Source of the DNA: Septoria linicola
Lineage: Eukaryota; Ascomycota; Dothideomycetes; Mycosphaerellales; Mycosphaerellaceae
Length of the DNA stretch: 64,000 bases
NCBI GenBank assembly: GCA_024114885.1
Contig: CP099419.1
Span: 3,348,001 to 3,412,000, forward strand
Direction: 5' to 3'
The translations under genes and the position numbers were made by a program. Each line of letters opens with the position of its first letter. The stretch's first letter is position 1. This document shows, piece by piece, positions 1 to 12,481 of the stretch. The notes below the pieces were generated by a model, which ran no database searches, was not told where the DNA came from, and was given only the letters and a program-made list of their open reading frames with translations.

Positions 1-3000
1 TCCTTAGTTAGTAAGAACATTCTCCTACTAACTCTAGGTATCTAAGCTCTCTTAAAAGAGTACTAAGGAACTATAACTGTTTTATATATACTCCTATAGC
101 TATGTATTTAGCTTCTATTATAGATATAGCTATAGATTTCTACTTCTTACTTATCTAGGAGATTAGTACACTATAAAGGAAGAAGATATATCTAAGGATT
201 GAGACTCTATTAGTCTTGTCTATTATATAGTTAGAGTCTATATATCTAGTAAGGCAGCCTTAACTATTCCTTAAGTATCTTAGACTAAGGTCTAGGTTTG
301 ATCTTAGGTATCTAGTTAGCTTCTTTAGAGCCTTTATATATCCTACTATTAGATTACTAATATAGGAGCTTAATCTTCTAAGGGCAAATAAAATATCTAG
401 TCTTATAATAGTTGTAAGCTATATCTATGTTCTAATAATGGATTAGTACTCCTATTTGTTATACCTTTTATTATTTAGTCTAGTAGGCTTTAGACTTTCA
501 TAGCTATCTATTAGTAAAAGAGTTAGTAATATAGTCTCTTAACCTATTCCTATCTTAGCTAGGTTCTCTTAGATATAGTACTTCTAGTTAAGTTTTAGCT
601 AGCCTTACTATCTGTTTCTTATTAGTCTTATTCTAAGAATCTTGTCTAGTTCTCTAAGATCTTTGATCTTAAAGACCTTACTAAGTTAGTCTTTGAACTA
701 GAGGACATCTTCTAGTCTCTCTATAGTAATAGGTATATTATTAATATAGATTAGGATTATTAGGTCTTTCCTTTTCTTATAGATTAGAAGACATAGGTCT
801 ACTTCTAATTGTCTAAATCCTATTCCTTTTAGCTTTAACATATATAGCTGATTCTAGTCTCTTATAGCTTACTTTAGCCTATAGAGACTCCTTAGAACTT
901 ATAAGACTATACTAGTTAGTAGGTCAACACCTAGTAGTGGGATTATATAGATGTCCTTATATAGGGTGCTCTCTATAAATGCATTATTCATATCTACTTA
1001 GTATAGAACTAGGTCCTTCTTATAGACTACAGCTATAAATCCTCTTAGAGTATCCTACCTAACTATAAGAGTAAAAGTTTCTATATAGTCTACTCTATAC
1101 TTTTAGGAGAACCCTCTTATAACTAGTCTTACCTTGAACTTTTTAATGGCTCTACTAAGCTTTCTCTTAACATTAAAGACCTATCTTGAGGTGACTAGGT
1201 TAGCCCCTTTTAGTAGGACTACTATAGTCTAGGTGTTATTACTTGCAAGTGTATCTAGCTCCTTCTAAATAGCTTCTTACTAGAGATAACCCTACTTAGG
1301 ATTACTTACTACTTCCTTGTAGTTCCTTAGGATTAGAACCTCCTATTTGTGCATTCCTGCTTCTTTAGTAGCTAAGAATATAATCTCTTTAACTTCCTCT
1401 AAGAATTCTAGGTCCTATAGGATACCTAGGTTAATAGAGCTTATAGCTAAGAAGAAAGCCTAATACTCTAGGAGCATTTCCTTATCTAGCTAACTATTCT
1501 AATCTAGCTTAAGCCTAATTAGCTTTAGCTTCTAGTTAAATCTATTAAGTTCTTAGGATACTTTCCTCTTTCTAAGGGTTTGCCTTAGGGCTGTCTACTC
1601 CTAATCTACTTCTATAGTTTCTTAGATAGAATTCTTAGATTCTTTCTTAACTTTCCCTTAGTCTAGGAATTTTCTATACTCTCTTATATCTTCTAGTAGA
1701 GGTAGAAGTTATATAAAGAGTTTCTTTCCTTCCTAAACCTATACTAATAGCTAAGGGGGAGGAGGCTTCTACTAGCCTAGACTAGGAGCACCTAGGGTAC
1801 TCCTACTAGCTTGTAGAGTAGGCTAGCTAATAGTTCTTAGCCTTCTAATAGGTCTTCTTTCTAGAGCTAAACTAGGGAGATTCTTAATCTTGATATTTAA
1901 GTCTAATTCTCTACCTAGCTTATCTTTAAAGAAGATTATATTAGTATGCTACTTAATAGCCTTTATATCTGGCTCCTAGAACTTCTATACCTTTACTATA
2001 TTATTATAGTATCTAACAAATATAGTATCCTTTCCTCTGTTTATTAGTTTGTCACTCCTTGCCTACTAAGGCTATACTCTTATATCTATGTATACTATAG
2101 CTCTATATCCCTATATCTTAAGGTAGGAGACTATTAGTTTGATCCTATTAAAAGCTTTATTAGGTAAGAGCTTGAATCCCTTAATATTAGGTCTATTTAG
2201 AAGCTTGTTCCTTATATATACCTATACTTCAAGGGCTTCTAGCTAAAACTTAATAGGTATCTTACTTTCTTTAAGTATTACTCTAATAGAGGCCTCTAAT
2301 GTTTAGATAGACCTCTTAACTACTCTATTCTAGAGTGAATTATAGGCCTTAGTTAGCTTAAGGGTAATTCCAAAGTCCTTCTCCTACTATTTAATTAAAG
2401 TAGTGATCTCTCTAGCATTGTTAGCCCTTACAGACTTAAGGAGTACTACTAACTGCCTTTCTACCTTGATCCTCTAGTTCTAAAGAGCAGTTAGTATATC
2501 TAATCTAGCCTTAAGTAGAAATGCCTATTTCTTTCTTAAGAAGTTGTTAATAATCTTAAGCTACTATATAAAACCTTTCACTAATAATAGTAATAGTCTA
2601 TAGATATCTACTAATATAAGGGCTAATCTTTCAGGTCTTCTCTTAATAGACTTGCCTAGGTGTTTCTTTATCTTGCCTATTATATAGATCCTATACTTAT
2701 ACTCTTCCTAGTTAGGAATTAGAATTCTTTCCTTTAGGTTAGTAACTTTATAAAGGTTTGAGAGTAACCCTCTTCTAAAGTGTGTAAATCTTCTATACTA
2801 TAGCTCCTACTGTTTTAGATCCTTCTCTAATAGGGCAGTATAGGCATTATTAACCTCTATAGGATTATATAGTAAGTAATATAACTTTTCCTATAGGAGA
2901 GGTAATATCTTACTAATAAATAGAACACCTCTAACTAGCTTAGTCTTTATAACTGTTTAGCTATCTAGGAAGGTAAGAGTGAAATTAGGCTTCTAGACTC

Positions 3001-4450
3001 TAAATTGCTTACTAAACTAATCCTATAATACAAGATTTACTCTAAGATTAGGAACAAATAGTACCCTATCAAGTAGAACTTCTCCTTCTAAGATTCCTTT
3101 CATCTATACTAGTCTAGAGTAGGTTATATAGAGGTATCCTCCTCTTACCTTGATCTACACTTTCTTCCTTAGTAGCTTTACTAATCTAAAGAAGGACAGT
3201 TAGTTAGTTATATAGGATAAGGTATAGGAATCTAAGAGCTATTCTTAGAGTAACAACTTGCCTTTAGCCTTAATTATAGAATAGGCCAACTTATCTTAGT
3301 TATTATCTTCTAATAGAGAATTATTATTACTTCTAGAACTAGAGTAAGTTCTAGAATTAGAACTAGAACTAGACTCCTAGGCTAAAAATCCTTTCTTTAG
3401 AAGCTTTCTAGACTTTTCTATCCTTTGAAGCTACTTGCCTATTTTCTAGATAACCTTCTTCAGCTTATTATATAATAATGACTTATAGACAGCTTTCTTA
3501 ATATGTCTAGCATTCCTTAGTAAAAGAGATCTTCTAACCCTCCCTCTAAGGAATAATCCCTAAGGGTCCTTCTAGTTCTTAGTACTATTTCTCTACTAGG
3601 ATAGTTTCTTAGTAGTAGAGAGGTTAGGACAATCCTTTAACTAGTACTTCCCTTTCTTATAGAGCTAGTATATTAGTAGGGACTTTCCTTAGTAGGGCTA
3701 CCTAGAATAGAATATAGCTAGACCTATGTCTATCTTGTCTAGATTGTCTCTTACCTCTTAGGACTTAAGTAGAAGGAGAATAGTGTCTATATCTAAGGAT
3801 AGTTAGGTTATAATAGTATCCTTAGCTACTTAGTATAATATAGGTAGGGACTATAGGAGATGTTTTAGCCTTTTCTCTTAGCTCTAGTAGTAGGCTTCCT
3901 AAGGATTAGTCTTAGTAATCCTCTTGCCTAGGCCTCTAAGGTGTCTCTATACTTCCCTAATTATCTTATTAGGTGACATCCTGAATATAACAAACTACTT
4001 AATCAGACCTATAGTATAGGACTTTAGGACTCTATTATACTTGTTCTAGAGAATCACCTATATCTTAGCTACTAGTATAGTAACATACTGTGTCTCTAGC
4101 TCTATCTTATTATCTTTACTAATACTGTATCTAATACTAAACCTATATACTATATTGTCTTTTAAGAAGTATTGATTCTAAGTAACATATATCTAAAGAC
4201 TAGTGTCCTACTAAACTGTGTATAGGTTCCCTCTAACAATTAGTTAGCTAATTGCCTAGAACTAGTCCTTTCCTTCTAGCTTGTCTGTCTATAGCTTAAA
4301 CTATCTCTTCTAGTTAGTTCTGTCTAGGATTAGAATCCTTTAGCTCTTCTTGTCCTCTTAGTCTATTATAGAAATAGGTAAATAGAATGAATAATTAGTA
4401 GAATGCTTTAGACTAGCTAAGGATTCTAGAGAAGAGTAATTTCTTATAGT
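1..4450 (-). pseudogene. copia gag-pol remnant
   Basis: The Ty1/copia polyprotein (capsid, protease, integrase, reverse transcriptase, RNase H) survives as degenerate protein on the - strand. A zinc-knuckle-like stretch is near 3690-3610 (YKKGKYxLKDCPNLS, cysteines partly lost). The integrase segment RANNAREIT, matching the family R-x-DN-x-x-E motif, is near 2430-2395. The reverse transcriptase active site reads LIYINNI near 760-735, where copia elements have YVDDI. RNase H motifs are near 240-187 (SNYIIDKTNRVS) and 160-105 (KSIAISIIEAKYI). Many Asp codons have become Asn and many Gln/Trp codons have become stops, as G-to-A decay predicts. Not functional. Confidence 0.85.
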
Positions 4451-4793
4451 AGGGAGACTAGCTCTAAGGGATAGGGATTCCTCGTATTTAGGAAATTACT
4501 AAGACTTAGATCTTTCTCTCTTAGTAGAGTTTCTGTTACTAGGTAGTAGGAAGGCCAAGTAGCCTCTTCTGACTCTAGTGATACTAGGTGCAATAGTAGA
4601 GAACTAGGCAGGTATTAATAAAGTAGAAACACACTACTATCTTATAGAGATCTTTACTAACTTATATACTACTAGGTACAAACTAGCTTCGTTAGTAATA
4701 TAGTTAGGGAAACTTCTAGGCCCTAAATGTTTTCTATAAACTATAAGGGATATAAGTAACCTATACTAACATAGGTTACTCCTATTTAGTATA

Positions 4794-4813
4794 CAAACCC
4801 GGGCTTATAACCT
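4794..4813 (-). other. primer-binding site, internal tRNA-iMet type
   Basis: Next to the LTR the - strand reads GGTTATAAGCCCGGGT. Apart from one G-to-A change this is complementary to the anticodon arm of eukaryotic initiator tRNA-Met (GGGCTCATAACC). Drosophila copia also primes from an internal half of tRNA-iMet rather than from its 3' end. The position fixes the inner LTR edge at about 4813. Confidence 0.55.
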
Positions 4814-5090
4814 ATTAAAAGTAGAGGGCGTTTGTAGATACTATATAATATCAAGGAGGGTATAGCGTAGTAAAGAAGAATAGGGGATCAATCTTAAACT
4901 AACTTATACATATAGTATAGTAGTAATATGCTAGGAACTAAATACAAAGTTAATTAAGTTAGTTATCTAAGAAGAGAAGAGAGAGAAGCAAGATATACCT
5001 CTTGCTAAGCCTTAGGTGGATGCCTTAGGTATCCAGAACTATGCTTAGAAGTCTATATCTAGACTAACTATCTAGGATACATTCTTAACA
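4813..5090 (-). repeat. copia 5' LTR
   Basis: About 278 bp, bounded on the right by the TG of TGTTAAGAATG (- strand, ends at 5090) and on the left by the putative primer-binding site; the inner end reads TA where CA is expected, one C-to-T change. The partner LTR is outside the window, so the boundaries are inferred from end motifs only. Confidence 0.55.
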
Positions 5091-5896
5091 GATAGGCTTA
5101 TAAGAGCTATATAGTTTACGACTCTAGACCTTATAAATATATACTATCGGATTCGTATTAAGCCTAGCGACTACTAGAAGACTATATTCCGTACGCGCTA
5201 TAGCTACTTCTAGTATAAGGTAATACTATTTAGCTTAACTAACGCTCTAGCTACGTTCTAGGCGTATATTAACTATATTTTAGTAGGTTTAGTCGATACG
5301 TACTACGTAGTATACCTTAATAATATTCTTATCTATAGTAAGAGCCGCGTAGACTACGTACGCGACGTATACGATATACTTACGCGTCTCTAGAAGTTTA
5401 GACTCTACGCTTAGAGAGTAAAGTATAAATTCTAGTAGAAAAAGGTTAATTTCCTAGGCTTTATAGTAACTACCGGAGAGGTTATAATAGATCTACGTAG
5501 AATAGACGTAATCGTAGCGTAGCTAACGCCTATAACGCTCGTAGAGGTTTAATCCTTCCTTAGGTTTACTAACTTCTACTAGCGTTTTATTTTTAAATAC
5601 TCTAGAGTAGCGTCTCTACTTATAGCGTTATCTAAGAGCGCCGTAGTAGGTAAGAAGCTAGGCCTACTTAAGTAGACTATACGAGAGGAGTAGGCGTTTA
5701 CTAAGTTAAAAAAGCGTTTTTCTATAGTACTACTACTAAGGTACTTCGACCTTACGCTTAGATTATAGGTCGAAAGCGACGCCTCTAATTACGTAATTAC
5801 TATAATCCTTAGCTAACTCTTTAGGTCTAAATAGTACTCTATTATATTTATATCTAGGAAGATAATTACTATAGAGTATAATTATAAAATATATAA
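5091..5896 (+). pseudogene. gypsy pol, part 1 (reverse transcriptase to RNase H)
   Basis: Continuous with Ty3/gypsy reverse transcriptase. TLDLINIYYRIRIKPSDY (near 5118) and VVYLNNILIYSKS (near 5310-5345) match the conserved LDL and Y-x-DD blocks, with Asp changed to Asn. The RNase H start ESDASNYVITIILS is near 5770-5815. Stops are TAG at places where the family has Trp or Gln. The reading breaks after an Ile-Tyr codon pair at 5896, where the nested LTR begins, and continues at 12659 without loss of frame. Confidence 0.9.
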
Positions 5897-6068
5897 TGTA
5901 AAAGGGGTATATAGTAATATATAGAGCGCCCTCCTAATAAGACTATTAGGATATCGTAAGACTAATTCTTGCCTCCTTTCGGATATATACGCGTACTATA
6001 GTTATACCGTGCGCTAAGCCTACGAGCCTAAGGCGGGTCTTAGCCTTTAACCTTACCTAGCTCTTATA
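5897..6068 (-). repeat. LTR of nested copy 1 (3' LTR in element sense)
   Basis: 172 bp, starting TGTAAAAGGGG and ending CTCTTATA on the + strand. The same sequence recurs at 12482-12653, 14870-15041 and 21421-21592, and reversed at 22822-22993. Differences are mainly C/T and G/A. Confidence 0.92.
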
Positions 6069-6113
6069 ACTATCTCCTCTCTCTAAGGGAGCTACCCTTA
6101 GCGACACCCTTAC

Positions 6114-7265
6114 TTGATAGGTTATATTCTAGGCTGCCTATTTAGTCTTTATAATGTACTTTATATATTCCGCGTTTATCGCGTCTCTAACGCGTTATAC
6201 CTACGAACCTTTAGCGTGTTACGTAAATTCGCGCTACGAAGTAAAGGGTTACTATACGTATTACGTTTACGTAGTAACACATTCCTTACTATAGCGACTA
6301 CGATTCGTAGCTCGAGCGTGTTCTTGAAAACTCTTCTAACTCTCTCTTAGACTTTTCTCTCTACGTATATAATATTTTCTATGTCCTTATTAAGCTAGTA
6401 TCTTCGTACGATTACCGTATTACTAACGTAAGTACTATGCTACTAAAGCGTACCCGAGTCGTAGTTCTAAACCGCCTACTACGTACTATTAATAATATCG
6501 GAGGACGAGGAGATATAGAGATCTACCTCCGCTATATTAAGTATACCTACGATAGTATAGATCTTCGAATACTCCTTAACTACGCTTTATATACTAACGG
6601 ACTACGTATAGACGACGAGCCGGCGTACGACGGGGTAATAAAGCCTAGTTAGAAGGTTAAGTATTAGCGCTATAAGCGCTAATACTATAATTATAAGAGG
6701 ATCACCGATAGAAACCTTAAGCGGTAGGTACGCTACGTGCTATACTACTACGCGTAGCTAGAGACTCTCCTTAAGAGCGTACGTAAAGAGTAGGTAAAGC
6801 GCTACCTAAAGGCCCTCTATACCTCTATTAAGACTACTAAGAGGGTTTTTACTAGTAATAAGGGTAAAGCCGTCGGCGGCTAGGATACGCTACGTAAGGC
6901 GAGCGTACTCGGCTCGCTACCGGCTAGCGCGATATCCGTCGCCGGTCTAGCGAAGACCTAGCGCTAGTCTAACTTTATAGTAGCTATATTTGAGCTATAG
7001 TACGAGGTATACCTACTTTTCCTATACGATCCTTATACGATACTAATACTCTTCGTAGACTAACCGTATAGTAGGCGCCTCTAGTGACGCCCTAGACGCT
7101 ACTATAGAGGCGGCCTACCTCGAGGGTAGTAACTAGGAGGAGGGTAAGCTCTTAGAGGACGTAGTGTCCGACGAGGAGGTAGACGAGGATAAGGATAAGG
7201 ACGTAGAGGGCGTCGACGGCGGCGGAAACGCCGGCGACGACGCGCTCTCTATAGACGACGATTAA
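6114..7265 (+). pseudogene. Antisense reading frame in chromovirus 3' region, copy 1
   Basis: Between pol and the 3' LTR, on the strand opposite gag-pol, is a protein-like reading that I cannot assign to a family. Its clearest open part is 6437-6652 (begins MLLKRTRVVVLN, ends IDDEPAYDGVIKPS). It continues downstream through several TAG codons as a Lys/Tyr-rich chain (KRYLKALYTSIKTTKRVF near 6800-6855). After a frame change near 7065-7080 it ends in an acidic tail (repeated D/E, ending LSIDDD, stop at 7263-7265). The same reading occurs in the other two copies (15090-16239 and 21624-22770), so it belongs to the family. A frameshift or a lost intron could explain the phase change. Confidence 0.55.
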
Positions 7266-7499
7266 GCGTTTCGCTCGCTACCTATCTACGCCTCTTATAC
7301 TCCGCTCGCGCCTATATAGGCTATAGTCAGATACTTACTTCTTACCTACGGGCACTATACGACCCGCTTAGCGAGCGTATATAAATAACATAGTTTACGC
7401 TTCGATATATCCTAAATACCTTAGTGATTTTCTTACTCTCTTAAATTTAAAGTTTGCCCCTATATATAAGTTTAGCGCTTAGTACTTAGTATCGCTATA

Positions 7500-7609
7500 T
7501 TAGTGCCTTAGCGTATTAGTGCCTTAGCGTATTAGTACCTTAGCGTATTAGTGCCTTAGCGTATTAGCGCCTTAGCGTATTAGTGCCTTAGCGTATTAGC
7601 GCCTTAGCG
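7500..7609. repeat. 16-bp minisatellite, about 7 copies
   Basis: Tandem unit TTAGTGCCTTAGCGTA with few variants, just beyond the 3' end of pol. The same array has 5 copies in nested copy 2 (16474-16551) and 4 in the outer element (14601-14664). Confidence 0.95.
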
Positions 7610-10600
7610 CTTCTATCTTACTACGCGCCCGCTTACGCGCTACGCTTCGAATACGTCTAGTGCTATATAGCCGCTAATATATTCTTTAGGTTCCTACTAG
7701 TCGTACTCTTTAGGCTAGCTCTACTAGCGGATTAAGTACTAGCGTACGCTCTTCCTTACTCGAGTTCTAAGGATCTTCTTAACTTCCTATTTACCCTAGT
7801 AGTCCGCGAGTAGTATACTCTCTACCTACGTCTCGCTACCCTTCTAAGGTTCTAGAAGCGATATATAAAATACGTTATAGATAAGAGCGTCTAGTAGTAG
7901 GGCCAAGCGGTACGCCTACTTCCCTACTACGTTAATTACCTTAAAAGGCCTAGTAAACTTATCTACTAACTTCTTCGAAGGAACCTTTAATCGTAGGTTC
8001 TTTATCGATAGTAAGACTATATCGCCGACCTTATATTCCTTAGCCTAATACCTATTATTAAAGTACCTAGCCTACGCCTCGCTTACTTCTCGCTAGCGTT
8101 TACTTAGCGTCTTATAGTTCTTCTTTAATCTTTCTATAGCTTCTTTAGCGGCTAGTACCTCCCTTTTAGGAAGCGCGCTCTAAGCTTCTCGCCTACTCGT
8201 TACTAGCTCCGGATTAAAACTATATAGTACTATAAATAGTAATATTTTCAATATCGTATACGTACTATTATTGTATACGAACTCGGCTTGTACTAATAGG
8301 TCTGCCTAGTTATCTTACTACTCCGCGTAGTAGATACGTAGGTAAGTCTCAAGCGTCTAATTTACTCTTTCGGTTTACCTGTCCGTTTACGGATAGAACG
8401 CTATACTTAGCTTACGCTTTATATACGCCTCGTAGTAGAAGTTAGACTAGAACTGACTCGTGAATATAGACTCTCTATCGCTAATAATACCTATAGGTAT
8501 ACTATAATGCCTAATTACTTCTAATATTAAGACTCCTATAAAGTCGCTACTCGTATACCTCTTTATAGTTAGTACGAAGATAACTATCTTTATATATCGG
8601 TCGACGATAACTAGAATCGTATTATATACGTATACTCCTCGCTTACTCGGTAGGAGGTCTATAATAAAATCTTAAGTTAACTCTTAGAACGGACGGTCCG
8701 GTATAGGTAGCGTAGTTAGCTCGCTATATAGTCGATAGCGACGCGCCTTTACCTTCTAGTAACTCTTATAGGATTCTACGTATTATACGATATCCTTAGT
8801 TATCTCTAGCTACTAGTACTTCCTTCGTACTAGCGAGATAGTCTTATCCTTACTAAAATAGCCTATAAGGGTATTATCGTAATATATACGAATCACCTAC
8901 GTCCGTAAGGCGTAGTCCTTAGGTACGTATAGTAAATCGTCTACCTAGAGGTTTCCCTCTCTTATAGTATATTGCTCGAACCGGCCGCTACTACTTATCG
9001 CTTACGAGTATACTACGCTTGTACTTAGCTTAGCCTATACTAGCGCGCGAGTATATCTAAGGATCAAGTCTAAGATATTCGCGTACGGCTCTTCGCCCTT
9101 AGTAATTATACCTACTACTCGTATAGGCGTTAAAAACTGCTACTACGGGTTAGAGTTAGTACTTCTTTATATTAAAGAATACTATTCTTTATAAGTCGTA
9201 TAGATACGAGCTACGAGCGGTCCGCTTACGTCCCTCGTGCTCTAATCGTCCTATAGCTATAACTTAGTCTATAGGGTAGGTAGTAGGTTAGTTACCTCTA
9301 CTACCTCCTTAGCGTAATCGCTACGCCTCGACGGCGCGTCGGCTAGGTTTCGCTTACCTGCCTAGTACGTTATAACGAAGTCGAATAAGGCTAGGAATAT
9401 AGCCTAACGAGCTTACCTACTAGTTAACTTCTTTACGCCTATAAACCTACGAAGGTTAGTATAGTCGACTAGTACGTCGATCGTATACGGAGCGCCTTCG
9501 AGGTACGGCCTCTACGCCTTAAAAGCCTTAACTACTATAAGAAGCTCCTTATCGTGTACCTCGTAATTATACTCTATAGTAATTATCTTCCTAGACATAA
9601 ATATAATAGGGTACTATTTAGACCCGAAGAGTTAGCTAAGGATTATAGTAATTACGTAATTAGAGGCGTCGCTTTCGACCCGTAACCTAAGCGTAGGGTC
9701 GAAGTACCTTAGTAGCGGTACTATAGAAAAACGCTTTTTTAACTTAGTAAACGCCTACTCCTCTCGTACGGTCTACTTAAGTAGGCCCGGCTTCTTGCCT
9801 ACTATAGCGCCCTTAGATAGCGCTATAAGTAGAGATACTACCCTAGAGTATTTAAAAATAAAACGCTAGTAGAAGTTAGTAAACCTAAAGAAGGATTGAA
9901 CCTCTACGAGCGTTATAGGCGTTAGCCACGCCGCGATTACGTCTATCCTACGTGGATCTATCGTAACCCCTCTAGTAGTTACTACGAAGCCTAGGAAATC
10001 GACTTCCTTCTACTAGAATTTGTACTTTACTTTTTAAGTATAGAGCCTAAACTTCTAGAGACGCGTAAGCACGTCGTATACGTCGCGTACGTAGTCCGCG
10101 TAGCTCTTACTATAGATAAGGATATTATCAAGGTATACTACGTAGCACGTATCGACTAAACCTACTAAAGTATAGTTAATATACGCCTAGAACGTAGCTA
10201 GAGCGTTAGTTAGGCTAAATAGTATCACCTTATACTAGAAGTAGCCGTAGCGCGTACGGAACGTAGTCTTCTAGCGGTCGCTAGGCTTAACACGAATCCG
10301 ATAGTATATATCTATAAGGTCTAGGGTCGTAAACTATATAGCTCCTATAAGCCTATCTAGTGTCTCGCTAATTAGAGAAAGTAGGTGCCTATTCTTAATA
10401 GTAATTTCGTTTAACCCTTAGTAGTCGACGTATAGCCTTAGTTTACTATCTTTCTTTAGTATAAACAGGATAGGCGTACCCGCCTCGCTAACGCTACGCT
10501 CGATCTAATCGTGCTTAAGGCCTATAGTAAGGTACTTCTTTAGTTCCTCTAGCTCCTTACCCGACTAGTAATATAGCTACCTAAAGGGTAGAACAGTACC

Positions 10601-11150
10601 TAGACGTAGCTTAATCGTATACTCTATACTATCTACTAGCTTGCTCCTTATCTCTTCTATCGGGTTTAGAACGTTAGAGAACTATTAGAACTTAGAGAGA
10701 AGAGGGTTAAGCTCTTCGCCTTCGCCTATCTTACTTATTACTACTACATATATAGTTAGTATATACTTCAAGTCCTTAAAAAACTTATAGGCTTCCCTAA
10801 CCTTAACGTTTTTAAAAGTATCGCTATAGGTCCACTTATCCGAGCCGCTATCGACTCGTATACGATAAGTACGCCTCTATAGCCGACCTAAGATTATATT
10901 AGGGGTTAGTATATCGTAGGTATAAAAGATTACGCCTACCGTACGCTCCACTCCTATAGAGTCTATAAGCTATACGCGTATATAGTATACGCTATAATAA
11001 TACCCTAATTCTTTAGTAAACGAGGTAGCCGAGGGTAAGGCGGTATTAGTTCGAGCCGTAATACCGTGTTATAAGACAAAGGATCTTAATACTACGTTAA
11101 TATTAGTAGTATTATTAAGAAGGAATTAGGCTAGCTTGAGCCTATCCTAT
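7610..11150 (-). pseudogene. chromovirus pol, nested copy 1
   Basis: The Ty3/gypsy polyprotein region reads almost continuously on the - strand. It has a protease-like segment with VDSGS (near 10860), reverse transcriptase with TLDLIDIYYRIRVKPSD (near 10320) and VVYLDNILIYSKS (near 10135), RNase H (ESDASNYVI, near 9665), integrase (zinc-binding and DDE core, roughly 9000-8100), and a C-terminal chromodomain near 7805-7680 (KILRTRV, YLIR, PKEYD, EPKEYISG). Breaks are nearly all TAG at expected Gln or Trp positions. One catalytic Asp is already Asn. The chromodomain places it among chromoviruses, whose integrases are known to target methylated histone H3. Confidence 0.9.
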
Positions 11151-12480
11151 ACCTCGACTACGCCCTCTAGGTAAGTCGTATTTACGACTTATATAGGGAG
11201 GTATATATCGCTACTAAGCTCGGTATCTAGAGATCGTAGTCCTTCTCTAATACCTTCTCTTTTTTAGCGTCTCTATAGTAACCTTACGTACCGACGGCTT
11301 CTTACTATCGTCTTAGGCGCTTCGGTTAGGGTAGATAGAATTAGTACTAATATGCCCCTTCTACTTATAGCTATAGTATTCTAAATGCTTATAGCCTATA
11401 ATAGAGCGAGTAGAACCTTTGTCGCCGGAGCGACACGTATTATTCCCTCCTAGACTATCGTCGCGTCTACGCGTAAGAGCGTCGCTCCCTATACGCTTAC
11501 GCTTCGAGTACGTGTCGCGCTCGCGGTCCCTATTACTCTAGCTTCTACCCTAGTTATACCGTACAGGAATTACCCTATCGGCTTACTCTAGGCGCCTTAC
11601 TAACGTAACTAAATTAGCGCGCTTACTAGGCACGGTATGATTCTTAATAATCTCTCGTCGAAGCGCTAGCTTTAACTTTACGAGGAGCTAACGTACTAGC
11701 TATGTTTCGCTATAGTCGCCTAGCTAAGACTCTAAGTGGCCTAGCTCTATAGCGAACTAGCGTACCCCTTAGCCCTTACCCTATTAGGCCTTCTCGTACT
11801 CGACCGTTACGAGGATCGTATAATTTACCTAATCCCCGATAACGTTATAGATAAAGCGCTTAAACTTAGTCTAAGTATAGTCTAGAGGTATTACCTTAGA
11901 GTGTTCGTTATACTAGGTCTCTTACGCCTCGCCTACGAGCTATATAATACTATATAGGACCTTCGAATCTTCTATACCGAACTCTTATAGACTATTAAGG
12001 AAGATTACTTCGAGACTACGAATAAACTCTCTCGCCTCTTAGACTATCTCGCTCTTAAAGGTATAAGGTTCCTTAACTTTAGGACCTTTATATCGCGTAT
12101 ACGATACGCTATCGTGAAGTATACTACTCGTAACACTAGCGCTAGCGTCGTCTTTAAGGTCGCTAATATCGAGAGTACTAGAAGTACCTAAGGATAGAGA
12201 TTCTAACTCTATAAGGAGCCGATTGTTCTCTCGTCGTAGAGCGCGTACCTCTAAGCGACGACGTAGTTCCTAGTTCTTAGCCTTAAGCTATATACGCTCT
12301 ACCTACGTACCGTCTTCGGTTATACTAGTAGACTCCTACTCCTAAACCTTGTTAGTATCTATAGGATTACCTCGATCGTCTACTTCGCCTATTACGAGCC
12401 CTAGCGGCGCTATACCTACGTTACGTCGGGGAGCTATAGGCCTCTATAGATTACTACTCTTAGAAGGAGAAGAATTAGAA
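11150..12480 (-). pseudogene. chromovirus gag, nested copy 1
   Basis: The nucleocapsid-capsid region lies upstream of pol on the - strand. It has a retrotransposon-gag-like stretch (EPYTFKSEIV, EAREFIRSLEVIFLNS, then TKFKRFIYNVIGD, near 12085-11840) and a zinc knuckle near 11395-11340 reading YYSYK-KGHISTNS, in which the Cys codons have become Tyr or Ser. Several TAG codons interrupt it. The N-terminal start is not certain. Confidence 0.75.
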
Positions 12481-12481
12481 T

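Larger units (their letters stand above)
1..5090 (-). mobile_element. Ty1/copia retrotransposon, 3' end off the window
   Basis: A copia-type LTR retrotransposon lies on the - strand; its 3' part runs past the left edge. Order along the - strand is LTR (5090 to about 4813), primer-binding site, gag with a zinc-knuckle-like segment, integrase, reverse transcriptase, RNase H. Integrase before reverse transcriptase is the copia order. The right end read on the - strand begins TGTTAAGAATG, a common copia LTR start. At 5091 the sequence resumes as Ty3/gypsy reverse transcriptase, so this element seems to have inserted into that one; the left junction is not visible. CpG is almost absent. No open frame survives. 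Confidence 0.85.

Noticed and set aside
7500..7609. CRISPR-like repeat array
   Set aside because: Units are directly tandem with no spacers and the genome is eukaryotic; it is a minisatellite.
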